Shown piece after piece: positions 22,698 through 30,416 of a DNA stretch of 34,699 nt. Below the pieces are notes generated by a model. That model was given only the letters and a program-made list of their open reading frames with translations. It searched no databases and had not been told where the DNA came from. Every line of letters begins with the position of its first letter. Within the stretch, counting starts at the first letter, position 1. A program made the position numbers and the translations under genes. Source of the DNA: Microcaldota archaeon (GTDB lineage: Archaea > Micrarchaeota > Micrarchaeia > Micrarchaeales > CABMGC01); the NCBI GenBank assembly GCA_028866975.1, contig JAGWHG010000002.1, positions 1 to 34,699 of the forward strand, read 5' to 3'.

Positions 22698-23467
22698 TGC
22701 AGGGCACAAAAATAATGTTCAAGAAGGGCGCAAAGCCCAGAAATCCGATACTCATAGTCGGCCTGCCCGGCATCGGCAACGTGGGCAGCTTGGTCGGCGA
22801 GCACCTAAAGACCGAGCTAAAGGCGGCAAAGATCGCAACGATATACTCCTCACACTTTCCACACCAGGTCGTGATGCTCAAATCCGGCGGCATAAGGCTG
22901 GTCAGCAATAGGATATACCACTGGAAAAACGCATCAAAGGATGCAAAGGCGTGCGATCTGCTCATATTGGTGGGCGACTTCCAGGCGCTTTCGTCCGAGG
23001 GGCAATACGAGCTCAATGAGAAGATAGTTGAGTTCGTAAAGAAAATGGGAGTAAAGACGATCTACACCGTAGGAGGCTATAGCACAACAAACCAGTACAT
23101 TAAGACGCCAAGAGTCTTCGCAGTGACTACCGATAAGTCAAAAATCCCAAAGCTCAAGGAAGTCGGAGTCGTCTTCGGAGAGGCATCAGGCATGATTTGG
23201 GGATCGGCTGGCCTTCTGCTTGCATTCGCAAAGAAGCACAAGCTATCCGGGACGTGCCTTATGGGAGAGACCGGGATGCTTGACGTCGATGCGCACGCCG
23301 CAAAGGCGGTGCTCGAGATGCTTGTAAAGCATCTTGGCATAAAGGTGAATCTGGCCAACATGGAAAAGATCAGCCACGAGACAGAGAAGGCGATAAAGGC
23401 GATGGAGGAGGCGATGAAAAAGGAGCAGCAGGGCCCCAGCCACGAGAACTTCACCTACATCAGATAA
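22697..23467 (+). CDS. PAC2-family proteasome assembly chaperone
   Basis: Member of the PAC2/PbaB ATP-grasp-independent chaperone family linked to 20S proteasome assembly in archaea. Features seen: an opening PILIVGLPGIGNVGSLVGEHL, the central DLLILVGDFQALSSEGQYELNEKIVEFVKKMGV and YTVGGYS, and GASG-like EASGMIWGSAGLLLAFAKK with MGETGM. Start may be the GTG at 22697, coupled to the aIF2-alpha stop, or the ATG at 22715. The C-terminus is a charged helix (ETEKAIKAMEEAMKKEQQ) that could dock on proteasome subunits. In many archaea a nop10 gene lies between aIF2-alpha and this gene; it is absent here. Confidence 0.85.
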   Translation: MQGTKIMFKKGAKPRNPILIVGLPGIGNVGSLVGEHLKTELKAAKIATIYSSHFPHQVVMLKSGGIRLVSNRIYHWKNASKDAKACDLLILVGDFQALSSEGQYELNEKIVEFVKKMGVKTIYTVGGYSTTNQYIKTPRVFAVTTDKSKIPKLKEVGVVFGEASGMIWGSAGLLLAFAKKHKLSGTCLMGETGMLDVDAHAAKAVLEMLVKHLGIKVNLANMEKISHETEKAIKAMEEAMKKEQQGPSHENFTYIR

Positions 23468-23500
23468 TCGTATTAACCCTACCGAGCAAATCTATTTTGT

Positions 23501-23572
23501 GCGAGTATAGTCTAGCCTGGTAGGACGCTGCCTTCCCAAGGCAGCAACCCGGGTTCAAATCCCGGTGCTCGC
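23501..23572 (+). tRNA. tRNA-Gly (anticodon CCC)
   Basis: The acceptor stem GCGAGTA (23501-23507) pairs with TGCTCGC (23566-23572), with one T-G wobble. The anticodon stem CTGCC/GGCAG encloses the loop TTCCCAA, giving CCC for GGG codons. The T arm is CCGGG-TTCAAAT-CCCGG. No intron and no encoded CCA. GTATTAAC (23470-23477) is in TATA position. Confidence 0.93.
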
Positions 23573-23661
23573 ATACTTTACAAAATCACAAATTCTTACC
23601 ACAAAAACGATTGATGAGGCACGTTCTTAAACCCCGAAATCGTAATTTATTTGGTGGAAGA

Positions 23662-24027
23662 ATGAGTGCAAAAGATGTCTCAACAAAGATAACATATCAG
23701 GCCGTAGTTGCGCTGACTCAGAGGCTTATGAACAAGGAGGGTAAAACTTCCGGAATTTCTCTCGAAACACTAAAATCAGTAATACGTTCGGAAAACGGCG
23801 GAATAACGGCCAAGGTAGATCCAAAAAGCGCTGTGCCGGTACTTTTGCAGGAAGCAATAAAGCTAAACTGCGAGCACGCCAAGGAGCTGATACTTACGCA
23901 CGAGCTATATATGGCAGTAAGAGAAGCAGGCAAATTGACCGACGTTAACACTGTAATCGGAGCATATCTGGAGAGCAACAGCAAATTAGTGGAGGAAGCT
24001 ATCCACTATGCGACAGTATACAACTAG
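23662..24027 (+). CDS. Hypothetical helical protein (121 aa)
   Basis: I do not recognise a family. The start is the ATG at 23662, preceded by GGTGGAAGA as ribosome-binding site and by TAATTTATTT as TATA-like sequence; the longer reading from 23611 would begin upstream of both. The protein is mostly helical: TYQAVVALTQRLMNKEGK, LETLKSVIRSEN, VPVLLQEAIKLNCEHAKELILTHELYMAVREAGK and VNTVIGAYLESNSKLVEEAIHYA. It has a single Cys and no membrane segment. The last four bases overlap the convergent DUF92-type gene. A DNA-binding or scaffold role would be a guess. Confidence 0.65.
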   Translation: MSAKDVSTKITYQAVVALTQRLMNKEGKTSGISLETLKSVIRSENGGITAKVDPKSAVPVLLQEAIKLNCEHAKELILTHELYMAVREAGKLTDVNTVIGAYLESNSKLVEEAIHYATVYN

Positions 24028-24686
24028 ATAACTAAGAGCAGCACCAATCCGACTGCGCCTCCTGCAAGCGAGCAGAGGAAGTTGGAGCTGAACTTATTGC
24101 CGATTCCCTGCTCTTCAAAGTAGCCGAGAATCGAGTCTATTATGTTGCCCACGAACCCTGCAACCATCACGACCACCAAAAGCACTCCGTAGTTCGTCAT
24201 TGGCGCCATTGTCACTCCTATGAGCACAGACCCCAAAATCCCGGCCGCAATCCCAAAGGCAGTCACCCCGCCCGACGTGCCCTGCCTGACGTGCTTTAGG
24301 GTCATTAGCATCACAGGCTTTACCCCAAGCACCCCAATCTCGCTTGAGAACTTATCTGCGGTTATTGCGGCAACGCTTGCAACATAGGCAAGTATTAGAG
24401 CGCTTGCCGGCAGTGAGCTAGGCGCTATGTAGTAGAGGAAGGCTATGAAGAGCGGCACGACGCCGTTTGCAGCCACATTGTTCCAGCTACGATACTTCTC
24501 ATAGACCCCCATGGCCTGCTTTCTGTGCTTGCCGATCGCCGTAACGACCCCAGAGAGCAAAAGGAACCAGAGCATCAGCGCAAGGAAGTACAAACCCTGG
24601 TCTTTTCCAAAGAAGAATATGCCGATTCCCAGAAGTATTGCGGCCAAAATCCCCTTGTAATCCAGTGTCAAAAAGCTTACCAGCAA
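24024..24686 (-). CDS. DUF92-family integral membrane protein (VTE6-like)
   Basis: A polytopic membrane protein with about six helices. The conserved family segment is present: ASVAAITADKFSSEIGVLG followed by LKHVRQGTSGGVTAFGIAAGILGS, then VAGFVGNIIDSILGYFEEQG. Plant relatives (VTE6) phosphorylate phytyl-phosphate and archaeal members have been proposed to act on polyprenyl phosphates, so a role in isoprenoid lipid metabolism is possible. The start is a TTG at 24686 placed directly behind GGTGAT; a second TTG at 24671 is an alternative. Upstream, GATTTAAGATTTAAAAATC can serve as TATA box on this strand. Confidence 0.75.
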   Translation of the reverse strand: MLVSFLTLDYKGILAAILLGIGIFFFGKDQGLYFLALMLWFLLLSGVVTAIGKHRKQAMGVYEKYRSWNNVAANGVVPLFIAFLYYIAPSSLPASALILAYVASVAAITADKFSSEIGVLGVKPVMLMTLKHVRQGTSGGVTAFGIAAGILGSVLIGVTMAPMTNYGVLLVVVMVAGFVGNIIDSILGYFEEQGIGNKFSSNFLCSLAGGAVGLVLLLVI

Positions 24687-24726
24687 ATCACCAAATTTAT
24701 GAAATATTCCACTAATACCAAAGATT

Positions 24727-24735
24727 TTTAAATCT
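24727..24735. promoter_or_regulatory. Near-palindromic TATA-like element
   Basis: TTTTAAATC in a near-palindrome (AAGATTTTTAAATCTT, 24721-24735). On the minus strand it can drive the DUF92-type gene with a ~20-base leader. On the plus strand it would start RNA near 24755, just before the hairpin region. Confidence 0.4.
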
Positions 24736-24754
24736 TAAATCCGAGATATTCTCA

Positions 24755-24830
24755 CGGGTTCTCTACTGTAGGAAGGGTTTAACTGGTCGCCTTGCCAGTG
24801 CGTGCAAACGCATTGGCCTCTTCCTATTAT
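24755..24830 (+). ncRNA. Candidate structured RNA with a GNRA-capped hairpin
   Basis: In the 312-base gene-free stretch 24687-24998. GCCAGTGCGT (24794-24803) pairs with ACGCATTGGC (24808-24817) over ten positions with one wobble, closed by a GCAA tetraloop. AGGAAG (24770-24775) pairs with CTTCCT (24820-24825) below it. An alternative ACTGG/CCAGT pairing (24782-24799) competes with the hairpin's left arm. A TATA-like element is about 27 bases upstream of 24755. It does not match SRP RNA, RNase P RNA or a C/D guide. It could be an H/ACA-like guide, a leader element or something new. Strand is assumed from the promoter. Confidence 0.35.
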
Positions 24831-24881
24831 TTCAACACCACTTACTTGCACTACCTCTCATGTTCTAACTATATATTCCTT

Positions 24882-24927
24882 CCGATGGGATCTTGCTCCT
24901 TTGCGCAACTCCCAAACTAAAAATCGG
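24882..24927 (+). other. Second stem-loop upstream of radA
   Basis: CCGATGGGA (24882-24890) pairs in two blocks with TCCC (24910-24913) and ATCGG (24923-24927), leaving a 9-base A-rich bulge on the 3' side. AAAAAT...ATTTTT follows (24919-24935). It may be an RNA element in the radA leader or chance; a TATA-like ATATAT lies at 24871-24876. Confidence 0.25.
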
Positions 24928-24998
24928 CAATTTTTCACAAGATTTATTATTCTATGGCGCATATAGCTATTGATAATATACTAGTTTTCGGGGGCTAA

Positions 24999-25949
24999 AT
25001 GGCAAAAGAAAAAGGAGTAAAGGAAATAGAGGACTTGCCAGGAATAGGGCCGACATCTGCGCAGAAGCTGCGAGATGCAGGGTTTGACACGCTTGATAAG
25101 ATAGCAACAGCGCTGCCTGGCGCGCTCTCAGAGGCAACAGGGCTGAGCGCAGAGGCGGCAAAGAAGGCCATAGATGCCGCTAAAGAAGCAACGACATTGC
25201 AGTTCGAGACCGGGGCCCACGCGTCTGAAAGGAGAAAGGGGCTTGGGAGGATAGACACAGGCGCTAAGGACTTCAATGAGCTGCTCGGAGGCGGCGTCGA
25301 GGCGCAGGGGATAACCGAGGCATACGGAAGGTTTGCTGCTGGAAAGAGCCAGCTTGGGTTCGAACTGTGCGTAAATGTCCAAAAGCCCGTTGGCAAAGGG
25401 GGACTTGGCGGAAGCGTCCTATTCATAGACACCGAAGGGACATTCAGGCCGGAGAGGATCGAGGCCATAGCAAAGGCCGAGGGGCTGGATCCCAAGGAGG
25501 TGCTCGAGAACATCTTTTTGGTCAGGGCGCTAAACACCGAGCAGCAGATCCTGGCAATCGAGAGGGCCGAGAAGCTGATTAGGGAGAAGAACATCAAGCT
25601 CATAGTCGTAGACTCCATAACATCGCTCTTTAGGGCAGAGTTTCTGGGCCGAGGCATGCTCAATGAGAGGCAGCAAAAGCTCAATTCGCATGTTGACAAG
25701 CTCAAAAAGCTTGCTGAGCAGCACGACTTGGCAGTCTATATAACAAACCAGGTGATGGACAATCCTGGAATGCTCTTTGGCGACCCTACAACGCCAATCG
25801 GAGGCAACATACTTGCACACGCAACCACCACCAGGCTATACTTTAGGAAGGGCAAGGAGGAGAAGAGGATCGTAAAGCTGCTCGACTCGCCGGATCGGCC
25901 GGAAGGAGAGTGCGTAATCAAGATAACAACTGAAGGAATCAAGGGTTGA
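24999..25949 (+). CDS. radA: RadA recombinase
   Basis: Archaeal Rad51/RecA homologue that forms the strand-exchange filament in homologous recombination. The N-terminal helix-hairpin-helix domain is EDLPGIGPTSAQKLRDAGFDTLDKIA (residues 11-36). The FxxA-like linker and the ATPase core follow: Walker A GRFAAGKSQ (110-118, in place of the common GxFGSGKT/S), IDTEGTFRPERI, and Walker B LIVVDSITSLFRAEF. The LNSHVDKLKKLAEQHDLAVYITNQV stretch and GGNILAHATTTRLYFRKG are family hallmarks. Full length at 316 residues. GGGGG lies four to nine bases before the ATG. One base separates it from dph5. Confidence 0.97.
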   Translation: MAKEKGVKEIEDLPGIGPTSAQKLRDAGFDTLDKIATALPGALSEATGLSAEAAKKAIDAAKEATTLQFETGAHASERRKGLGRIDTGAKDFNELLGGGVEAQGITEAYGRFAAGKSQLGFELCVNVQKPVGKGGLGGSVLFIDTEGTFRPERIEAIAKAEGLDPKEVLENIFLVRALNTEQQILAIERAEKLIREKNIKLIVVDSITSLFRAEFLGRGMLNERQQKLNSHVDKLKKLAEQHDLAVYITNQVMDNPGMLFGDPTTPIGGNILAHATTTRLYFRKGKEEKRIVKLLDSPDRPEGECVIKITTEGIKG

Positions 25950-25950
25950 C

Positions 25951-26739
25951 ATGCTCTTTTTGATCGGGATGGGTCTCACAAACCGCGAGATACCCTTCAC
26001 CGCACTAGATGACCTAACAAGCGCAGACGAAGTGCTGCTCGATCCCTACACGAACTTCATACCAGAGGAGGATCTTGCGTATCTGAGCCATAATTTCAAC
26101 ATCGAGATAACGTCCCTCACACGGTCGGATCTTGAGGAGAACTCAAGGCAGATAGTCGAGAGGGCAAAAGGCAAGAACGTGGCAATATTGGTATCCGGGG
26201 ACCCTCTCATCGCCACGACCCACCATACAATACTCGACCTTGCCGCAAAGCTAGGGATAGATTACAAGATCTATCACTCCTCCAACATATTCTCTGCTGC
26301 AATCGGCGAGAGCGGGCTAGACATCTACAAGTTAGGTCCGACGACAACCATCGCATTTTGGACCGACAAATACAAACCAGTCTCATTCATCGATGTGATA
26401 AAAAGAAATGTTGACAGCGAGCAACACACTATCGTGCTGTTCGATTACAACTATTTAGAGAAGAGGAAGATGCGACTTGGGGAAGCAATCCCCGTGCTGC
26501 ATGCGGCGGATGAGCAGAGAAAACACAACATAATGTCGCCATCAAGGAAGCTTCTAATACTCGGCGACATAGGCAAGAAGTCGCAGAGCATCCTTTACAC
26601 CGAATTCGGCAAGATAAACAAGGATGTGCTCAAGGAATTCGAGGGCAAGATAATAACAATGATTGTTCCTGGCGCAATGAGCTTTGCAGAAGAGGATGCG
26701 ATAGCCAAATTCTCCGGCATTAAGCCTGCCAGTACTTGA
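25951..26739 (+). CDS. dph5: Diphthine synthase
   Basis: SAM-dependent methyltransferase in the biosynthesis of diphthamide on the conserved His of elongation factor 2. It opens with MLFLIGMGLTNREIP, continues DEVLLDPYTNF and AILVSGDPLIATTHHTI, and has YHSSNIFSAAIGESGLDIYKLGPTTTI, which are all Dph5 signatures of the tetrapyrrole-methylase fold. Standard length (262). Its last 20 bases overlap the end of the convergent flippase-like gene. Co-transcription with radA is probable (one-base gap) but the two have no known functional link. Confidence 0.95.
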   Translation: MLFLIGMGLTNREIPFTALDDLTSADEVLLDPYTNFIPEEDLAYLSHNFNIEITSLTRSDLEENSRQIVERAKGKNVAILVSGDPLIATTHHTILDLAAKLGIDYKIYHSSNIFSAAIGESGLDIYKLGPTTTIAFWTDKYKPVSFIDVIKRNVDSEQHTIVLFDYNYLEKRKMRLGEAIPVLHAADEQRKHNIMSPSRKLLILGDIGKKSQSILYTEFGKINKDVLKEFEGKIITMIVPGAMSFAEEDAIAKFSGIKPAST

Positions 26740-27760
26740 GCGTGTAGGCCAGCGAGGCAAAGCCGAACAGCTGCACGAACCATATCGTGACAAGCCGCGT
26801 AAAGATGGTGATCACAGAAGCAAGGCCAAGCGTGACGCCCATGCCGCCGAAGAATGTGACAAGAAATCCGATAAGCGTCGCATCCGTCACCCCGATGTTC
26901 GCAGGTATGCCGCTGACCATCCCAAGCATCGTTGCCAGCGAGAGCACGAACACCACCGTCGGGATGTATCCGACGCCGACATTTACCCCAAATGCGAGCA
27001 TCACAAAGTAAAGGCTCAGACCGTTGAGTATCATTGCAGGTATGGTGTAGAGCATCGAGTAAGCATACGCCTTCTTGCCAAGCAGCTTGTTGTGCTTGAA
27101 GTACCTGTCGCCCACTTCGAAGAGCTTCTCAAAGAACCTGTGCGTGCGCAGCCTGTCCCTGAAAAGATTGTATGCTGTCCTGCTGTAGAGGAAGATGAAC
27201 GGGATGAGCAGCAGCAGGCTTGCGCCGATCGACACAAGAACATATTGGCTGACAAGGAACGCCGCGCCCACAGTTACCACAACAAAGCCCGCAAAATCCG
27301 TGAAGATGTCTGCTACCACCGCCGGGAACGTTTTGCTGAACTTTACCTTTGTGAGTTTGTTTATCGTGTATGAGACAATCGCCCTGCCCCACCTTCCCGG
27401 CGTTACGTCCATAGAATACATGGACAGGTATATCATGAAGTTCTTGGTGCGGTCTATCTTGACGCCTAGGTTGCGTATGTACATCTCCCACTTAGGGAAG
27501 CGCATCGCATACCCGGCAAAAACTATCAGGAAAGAGATGAAATAATAGAAGAGGTTTATCGACTCTACATTGCTTACGAAAGCGCTCACCCCCTCGTTAA
27601 ATATTGCAACTGCTGCGATGACTATGAAGACGACGAAGCTCAGCAGCATTATAAGTATCAGTATTTTCTCGTACTTGCGTATCCTGTGCGCGTATTCCTC
27701 CCTCTTTCTCACTCCTTCAAGCTGAAAAAGAGAGCCGCCGGACTTTCGCCTTGCGGTCAT
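26720..27760 (-). CDS. Flippase-like membrane protein (LPG-synthase transmembrane/UPF0104 family)
   Basis: Integral membrane protein with about eight helices. The pattern PGRWGRAIVSYTINKLTKVKFSKTFPAVVADIFTDFAGFVVV is the conserved core of the LPG_synthase_TM family, and SGIPANIGVTDATLIGFLV followed by VITIFTRLVTIWFVQLFGF is its C-terminal signature. Relatives are lysyl-phosphatidylglycerol flippases; archaeal members have unknown lipid or glycolipid substrates. The N-terminal 27 residues (MTARRKSGGSLFQLEGVRKREEYAHRI) are cytosolic and basic. The ATG overlaps the taw1 stop by four bases (ATGA), so it is translationally coupled to that gene. Confidence 0.8.
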   Translation of the reverse strand: MTARRKSGGSLFQLEGVRKREEYAHRIRKYEKILILIMLLSFVVFIVIAAVAIFNEGVSAFVSNVESINLFYYFISFLIVFAGYAMRFPKWEMYIRNLGVKIDRTKNFMIYLSMYSMDVTPGRWGRAIVSYTINKLTKVKFSKTFPAVVADIFTDFAGFVVVTVGAAFLVSQYVLVSIGASLLLLIPFIFLYSRTAYNLFRDRLRTHRFFEKLFEVGDRYFKHNKLLGKKAYAYSMLYTIPAMILNGLSLYFVMLAFGVNVGVGYIPTVVFVLSLATMLGMVSGIPANIGVTDATLIGFLVTFFGGMGVTLGLASVITIFTRLVTIWFVQLFGFASLAYTLKYWQA

Positions 27761-28773
27761 TTCTCAAAATGCAACAGCCTGGTTTGCGCCGCATGCTCAT
27801 CTGCGCAGAGCAGTACTACCTTGCTGTGCTCATGGTAATCTGTGAACAGGTACCCAGATTCCCTTGCGATCTCGCTTGCAAACTCGATCACCTCTTCCTT
27901 GCGCGGCATCTGTTCGTACGAAAGGTGCCGCTCCTCGCTCCTTGCGCCACCGACAAAGACAAATCCCTTAACTTCAACGTACTGCGGCTTTCCCTTTGAA
28001 ATGAGATCTGCATAGCCCTTCACATCAACCATATTCACTCCCTTGACCAACGTGAGCCTAAAGACCCGGCGCGTATCTAGCGTTGAGAACACCTTTAGGA
28101 ATTCCTGAAAGTTCTGCCATGCATTTAGCGTCTTTGCGCGTGCAGCCTTTTCATAAATTTCTTGGTTTGGCGCCTGGATAGAGACGTAGAGCTGCGTCGG
28201 CATGACGCTGAGCCTCCTAAGCGCGCCAACCATCGTGCCGTTAGTAACTAGGAATGTGCTGATCCCCCTTCTGTGGAACGCGTCGAGCAGCTTGCTCATC
28301 TGCGGATAGAACATCGGCTCGCCTGTGAGGCTTAGTGCGACATGCGCAGGGTCGTTTGCCTCCTTCCATCTCTGCATGTTAGTTCCTTCCCTGCCCTTAA
28401 AGCCGCTGACAAGCTTGCGCTGCTCGCTTATCAATCCCTCCACGATAGAGTCAGGGTCGTCCCAATCGCCAAGCGCGTTGAGCTCGTTCCAGTTGATCCC
28501 GATCTCCTCAGGTATTATGCGCCAGCAGAAGCTGCATGCCAAGTTGCAGCCTATTGCAGGCGTGCTCTGCATGCACCGCCAGCTCTGTATCCCGTAGAAT
28601 TGGTTCTTGTAGCACGTTGCGCCTTCCAGGCGCATGCTCTCCTCGGTGTAGTTGCATGTCTTTAGAGCAGAGTGCCTGCCAACGAAGTGGTATCCCTGCT
28701 TTTGCATCATGGCCCTTAGCTCTTCTGGCACATGGGGCTGGGATTTGAGCTGCGTTGCGATTGCTTCCGACAT
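27757..28773 (-). CDS. taw1: tRNA 4-demethylwyosine synthase (Taw1), radical SAM
   Basis: Makes the tricyclic 4-demethylwyosine base at G37 of tRNA-Phe from N1-methylguanosine and pyruvate. The radical-SAM cysteines are C76, C80 and C83 in GCNLACSFCWR; the second cluster's cysteines are C40, C54 and C67, in the spacing known for archaeal Taw1. FYGIQSWRCMQSTPA before the CxxxCxxC is family-specific, and LSLTGEPMFYPQMSKLLDAFHRRGISTFLVTNGTM follows. The ATG at 28773 is chosen over the TTG one codon upstream. It is coupled to the flippase-like gene by an ATGA overlap. Archaeal Taw1 lacks the N-terminal flavodoxin domain of yeast TYW1, as here. Confidence 0.93.
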   Translation of the reverse strand: MSEAIATQLKSQPHVPEELRAMMQKQGYHFVGRHSALKTCNYTEESMRLEGATCYKNQFYGIQSWRCMQSTPAIGCNLACSFCWRIIPEEIGINWNELNALGDWDDPDSIVEGLISEQRKLVSGFKGREGTNMQRWKEANDPAHVALSLTGEPMFYPQMSKLLDAFHRRGISTFLVTNGTMVGALRRLSVMPTQLYVSIQAPNQEIYEKAARAKTLNAWQNFQEFLKVFSTLDTRRVFRLTLVKGVNMVDVKGYADLISKGKPQYVEVKGFVFVGGARSEERHLSYEQMPRKEEVIEFASEIARESGYLFTDYHEHSKVVLLCADEHAAQTRLLHFEK

Positions 28774-28838
28774 CAAACCACTGATATTGTTAACGATTTA
28801 GAATAATAACCTTTTCGCCACGAATAACTATTGAATCG

Positions 28839-29987
28839 ATGAACCTTACAATAGAACTCAAGAACGGCAAGCTGTTCACAACAGATCCCGCGACAATCGA
28901 CCAGCTCAGAAAGTCCGCGTACGGGTGGAGAAGCGCAAAGAAGATGATGTTTACCCCAGAGGAGGCGCTCTACCTTGTGGATGTGCGCAACGCAAAATGC
29001 ACCTCTGCAGACAAGCCTGTAAATTTCAACGACATCGCAGCAAAGTTCGGCAAAACAGGCAAGCTCATGCCAAGGTATTTCGCCTACAAGGACTGGAGGG
29101 ATCGAGGGCTTGCAATAAGGGACGCATCGCTAAAGTATGCAAATCCGCACGGAGCAAGCCCAAAGAAATACCCCTCGTCAAAAGTGTCGCTGCGAGGGTA
29201 CAAATTGGACGGCATGTTCTTGGGCAACGATCTTTTGTGCGTAACTGATACCAAAGCAAGCAAAGACCTCTATGAAAAGCACTGGTTCGGCCAGTACGGC
29301 ACCTACAAAGCCGCAGAGCGCGGCAAGCTGTGCAAGTTCGACGCATACGAAACCCTTTACCTGGCCGAGAAGGGCGTGCTGAAGCTGAAAAACGCAACAA
29401 AATCGCAGGTCATAAAGAAAGCAACTGAAAGGAGGGCGGATTTCCCAAAGCTATACGAAGTCTACAAGGACTGGAAGGATCGGGGCTACGTTGTAAAGAC
29501 TGGCTTTAAGTTCGGAACGCACTTTAGGGTGTATTTTCCTGGCGCAAGGCCTGTTAAGGATGGCAACTGGGTGCATTCAAAGCACGTAATACACGTATTT
29601 CCCAAGGAGTCAAAGCTGCTCATATCGGAATGGGCCCGGGCAATACGCGTAGCGCATTCAGTTCGCAAGACATTCATACTCGCAGTCCCTGGCAGGGCTA
29701 AGGCCAAGAAGACCAAGATAGACTTCATACTCTACCACCGCAAGGGCGGCGAAGCAGACAATCCCGAAAGGGCGCCGCCAAAGTATGCGATGCTGCCACT
29801 AGGCGAAGAGGAATACATCGGCGGGGCAGAGCTTTCGGGCGCGATCAACGAGGCGGCTAAGAGAAGGCTTGATCTAGTGCTTGCAATAGCGGACCGGGAG
29901 ACCGCAGTAACTTACTACAAAGTCAGGAGGATAGCGCTAAAAGGCAGCAAGCACGACTATTATGAGATAGATTGGATGCAGCCGTGA
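28839..29987 (+). CDS. endA: tRNA-splicing endonuclease, three-unit (epsilon) type
   Basis: Cuts tRNA introns at bulge-helix-bulge sites. At 382 residues it is over twice the length of the ordinary archaeal subunit. The segment YFAYKDWRDRGLAIR (80-94) is repeated as YEVYKDWKDRGYVVK (206-220), showing a duplicated N-terminal unit. The catalytic unit carries Tyr232 in FRVY, His246 in WVHSKH and Lys277 in SVRKTFILAV. A third, non-catalytic C-terminal unit follows from about residue 295 and ends in YYEIDWMQP. This matches the alphaN-alpha-betaC layout of the epsilon2 enzymes described from ARMAN archaea, which accept relaxed introns. It is the main taxonomic clue. Its substrate includes the initiator tRNA at 20901. 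Confidence 0.9.
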   Translation: MNLTIELKNGKLFTTDPATIDQLRKSAYGWRSAKKMMFTPEEALYLVDVRNAKCTSADKPVNFNDIAAKFGKTGKLMPRYFAYKDWRDRGLAIRDASLKYANPHGASPKKYPSSKVSLRGYKLDGMFLGNDLLCVTDTKASKDLYEKHWFGQYGTYKAAERGKLCKFDAYETLYLAEKGVLKLKNATKSQVIKKATERRADFPKLYEVYKDWKDRGYVVKTGFKFGTHFRVYFPGARPVKDGNWVHSKHVIHVFPKESKLLISEWARAIRVAHSVRKTFILAVPGRAKAKKTKIDFILYHRKGGEADNPERAPPKYAMLPLGEEEYIGGAELSGAINEAAKRRLDLVLAIADRETAVTYYKVRRIALKGSKHDYYEIDWMQP

Positions 29988-29991
29988 TACC

Positions 29992-30360
29992 ATGAGCGAG
30001 TGCGTGTTCTGCAACATACCGAAAAAGACTGCAGAGAAGATGCTCTATCAGGACGATGTCTGCTACGTTGTCGATGACATAAACCCGATAGAGAGGGGCC
30101 ACAGGCTGGTGATATCAAAAACGCACTACGAGAGCATGCCAAACGCTCCTGACGAAGTCGTATCGCACATGTTTGTTGTTGCAAAGAGGTTTGCCATAAA
30201 GGCCAAGGAGGAGTTCGGCGCCACAGGCACAAATGTCGGGGTGAACAATGGCAAGGACGCAAACCAGATAGTCATGCACATGCACATACACGTCCTGCCC
30301 AGGTATCCTGGCATGGCGCACAGGCGCTCCCACACCGCATTCATAGGCATTCCTAAGTAG
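29992..30360 (+). CDS. HIT-family nucleotide hydrolase
   Basis: Small hydrolase or transferase of the histidine-triad superfamily acting on nucleoside phosphoramidates or dinucleoside polyphosphates. The triad HMHIHVLPR supplies His96, His98 (nucleophile) and His100. CVFCNI at the N-terminus, with NPIERGHRLVISKTHYES, is typical of Hint-branch proteins; the two cysteines at positions 4 and 7 may bind zinc with later histidines. Length 122. It starts four bases after the endA stop, so it is co-transcribed, but no functional tie is known. Confidence 0.92.
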   Translation: MSECVFCNIPKKTAEKMLYQDDVCYVVDDINPIERGHRLVISKTHYESMPNAPDEVVSHMFVVAKRFAIKAKEEFGATGTNVGVNNGKDANQIVMHMHIHVLPRYPGMAHRRSHTAFIGIPK

Positions 30361-30416
30361 TTCCGCTATTTCGAAAGCCATTTAAAGCTATAATAAACAA
30401 GCTAATCGGTGACCAA

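Noticed and set aside
23607..23643. Possible C/D guide RNA (TGATGAG with ACGATT/AATCGT closing stem)
   Set aside because: No D box (CTGA) or internal C'/D' pair is present, and the first C-box base does not fit.
24024..24027. Overlapping stops of convergent genes as a sign of misannotation
   Set aside because: Both frames have good starts and family or composition support, and other convergent pairs here also touch or overlap (13908/13909, 26720-26739, 32505/32506), so tight packing is normal in this genome.
24740..24998. SRP RNA or RNase P RNA
   Set aside because: None of the conserved SRP helix 8 or RNase P core elements could be found on either strand.
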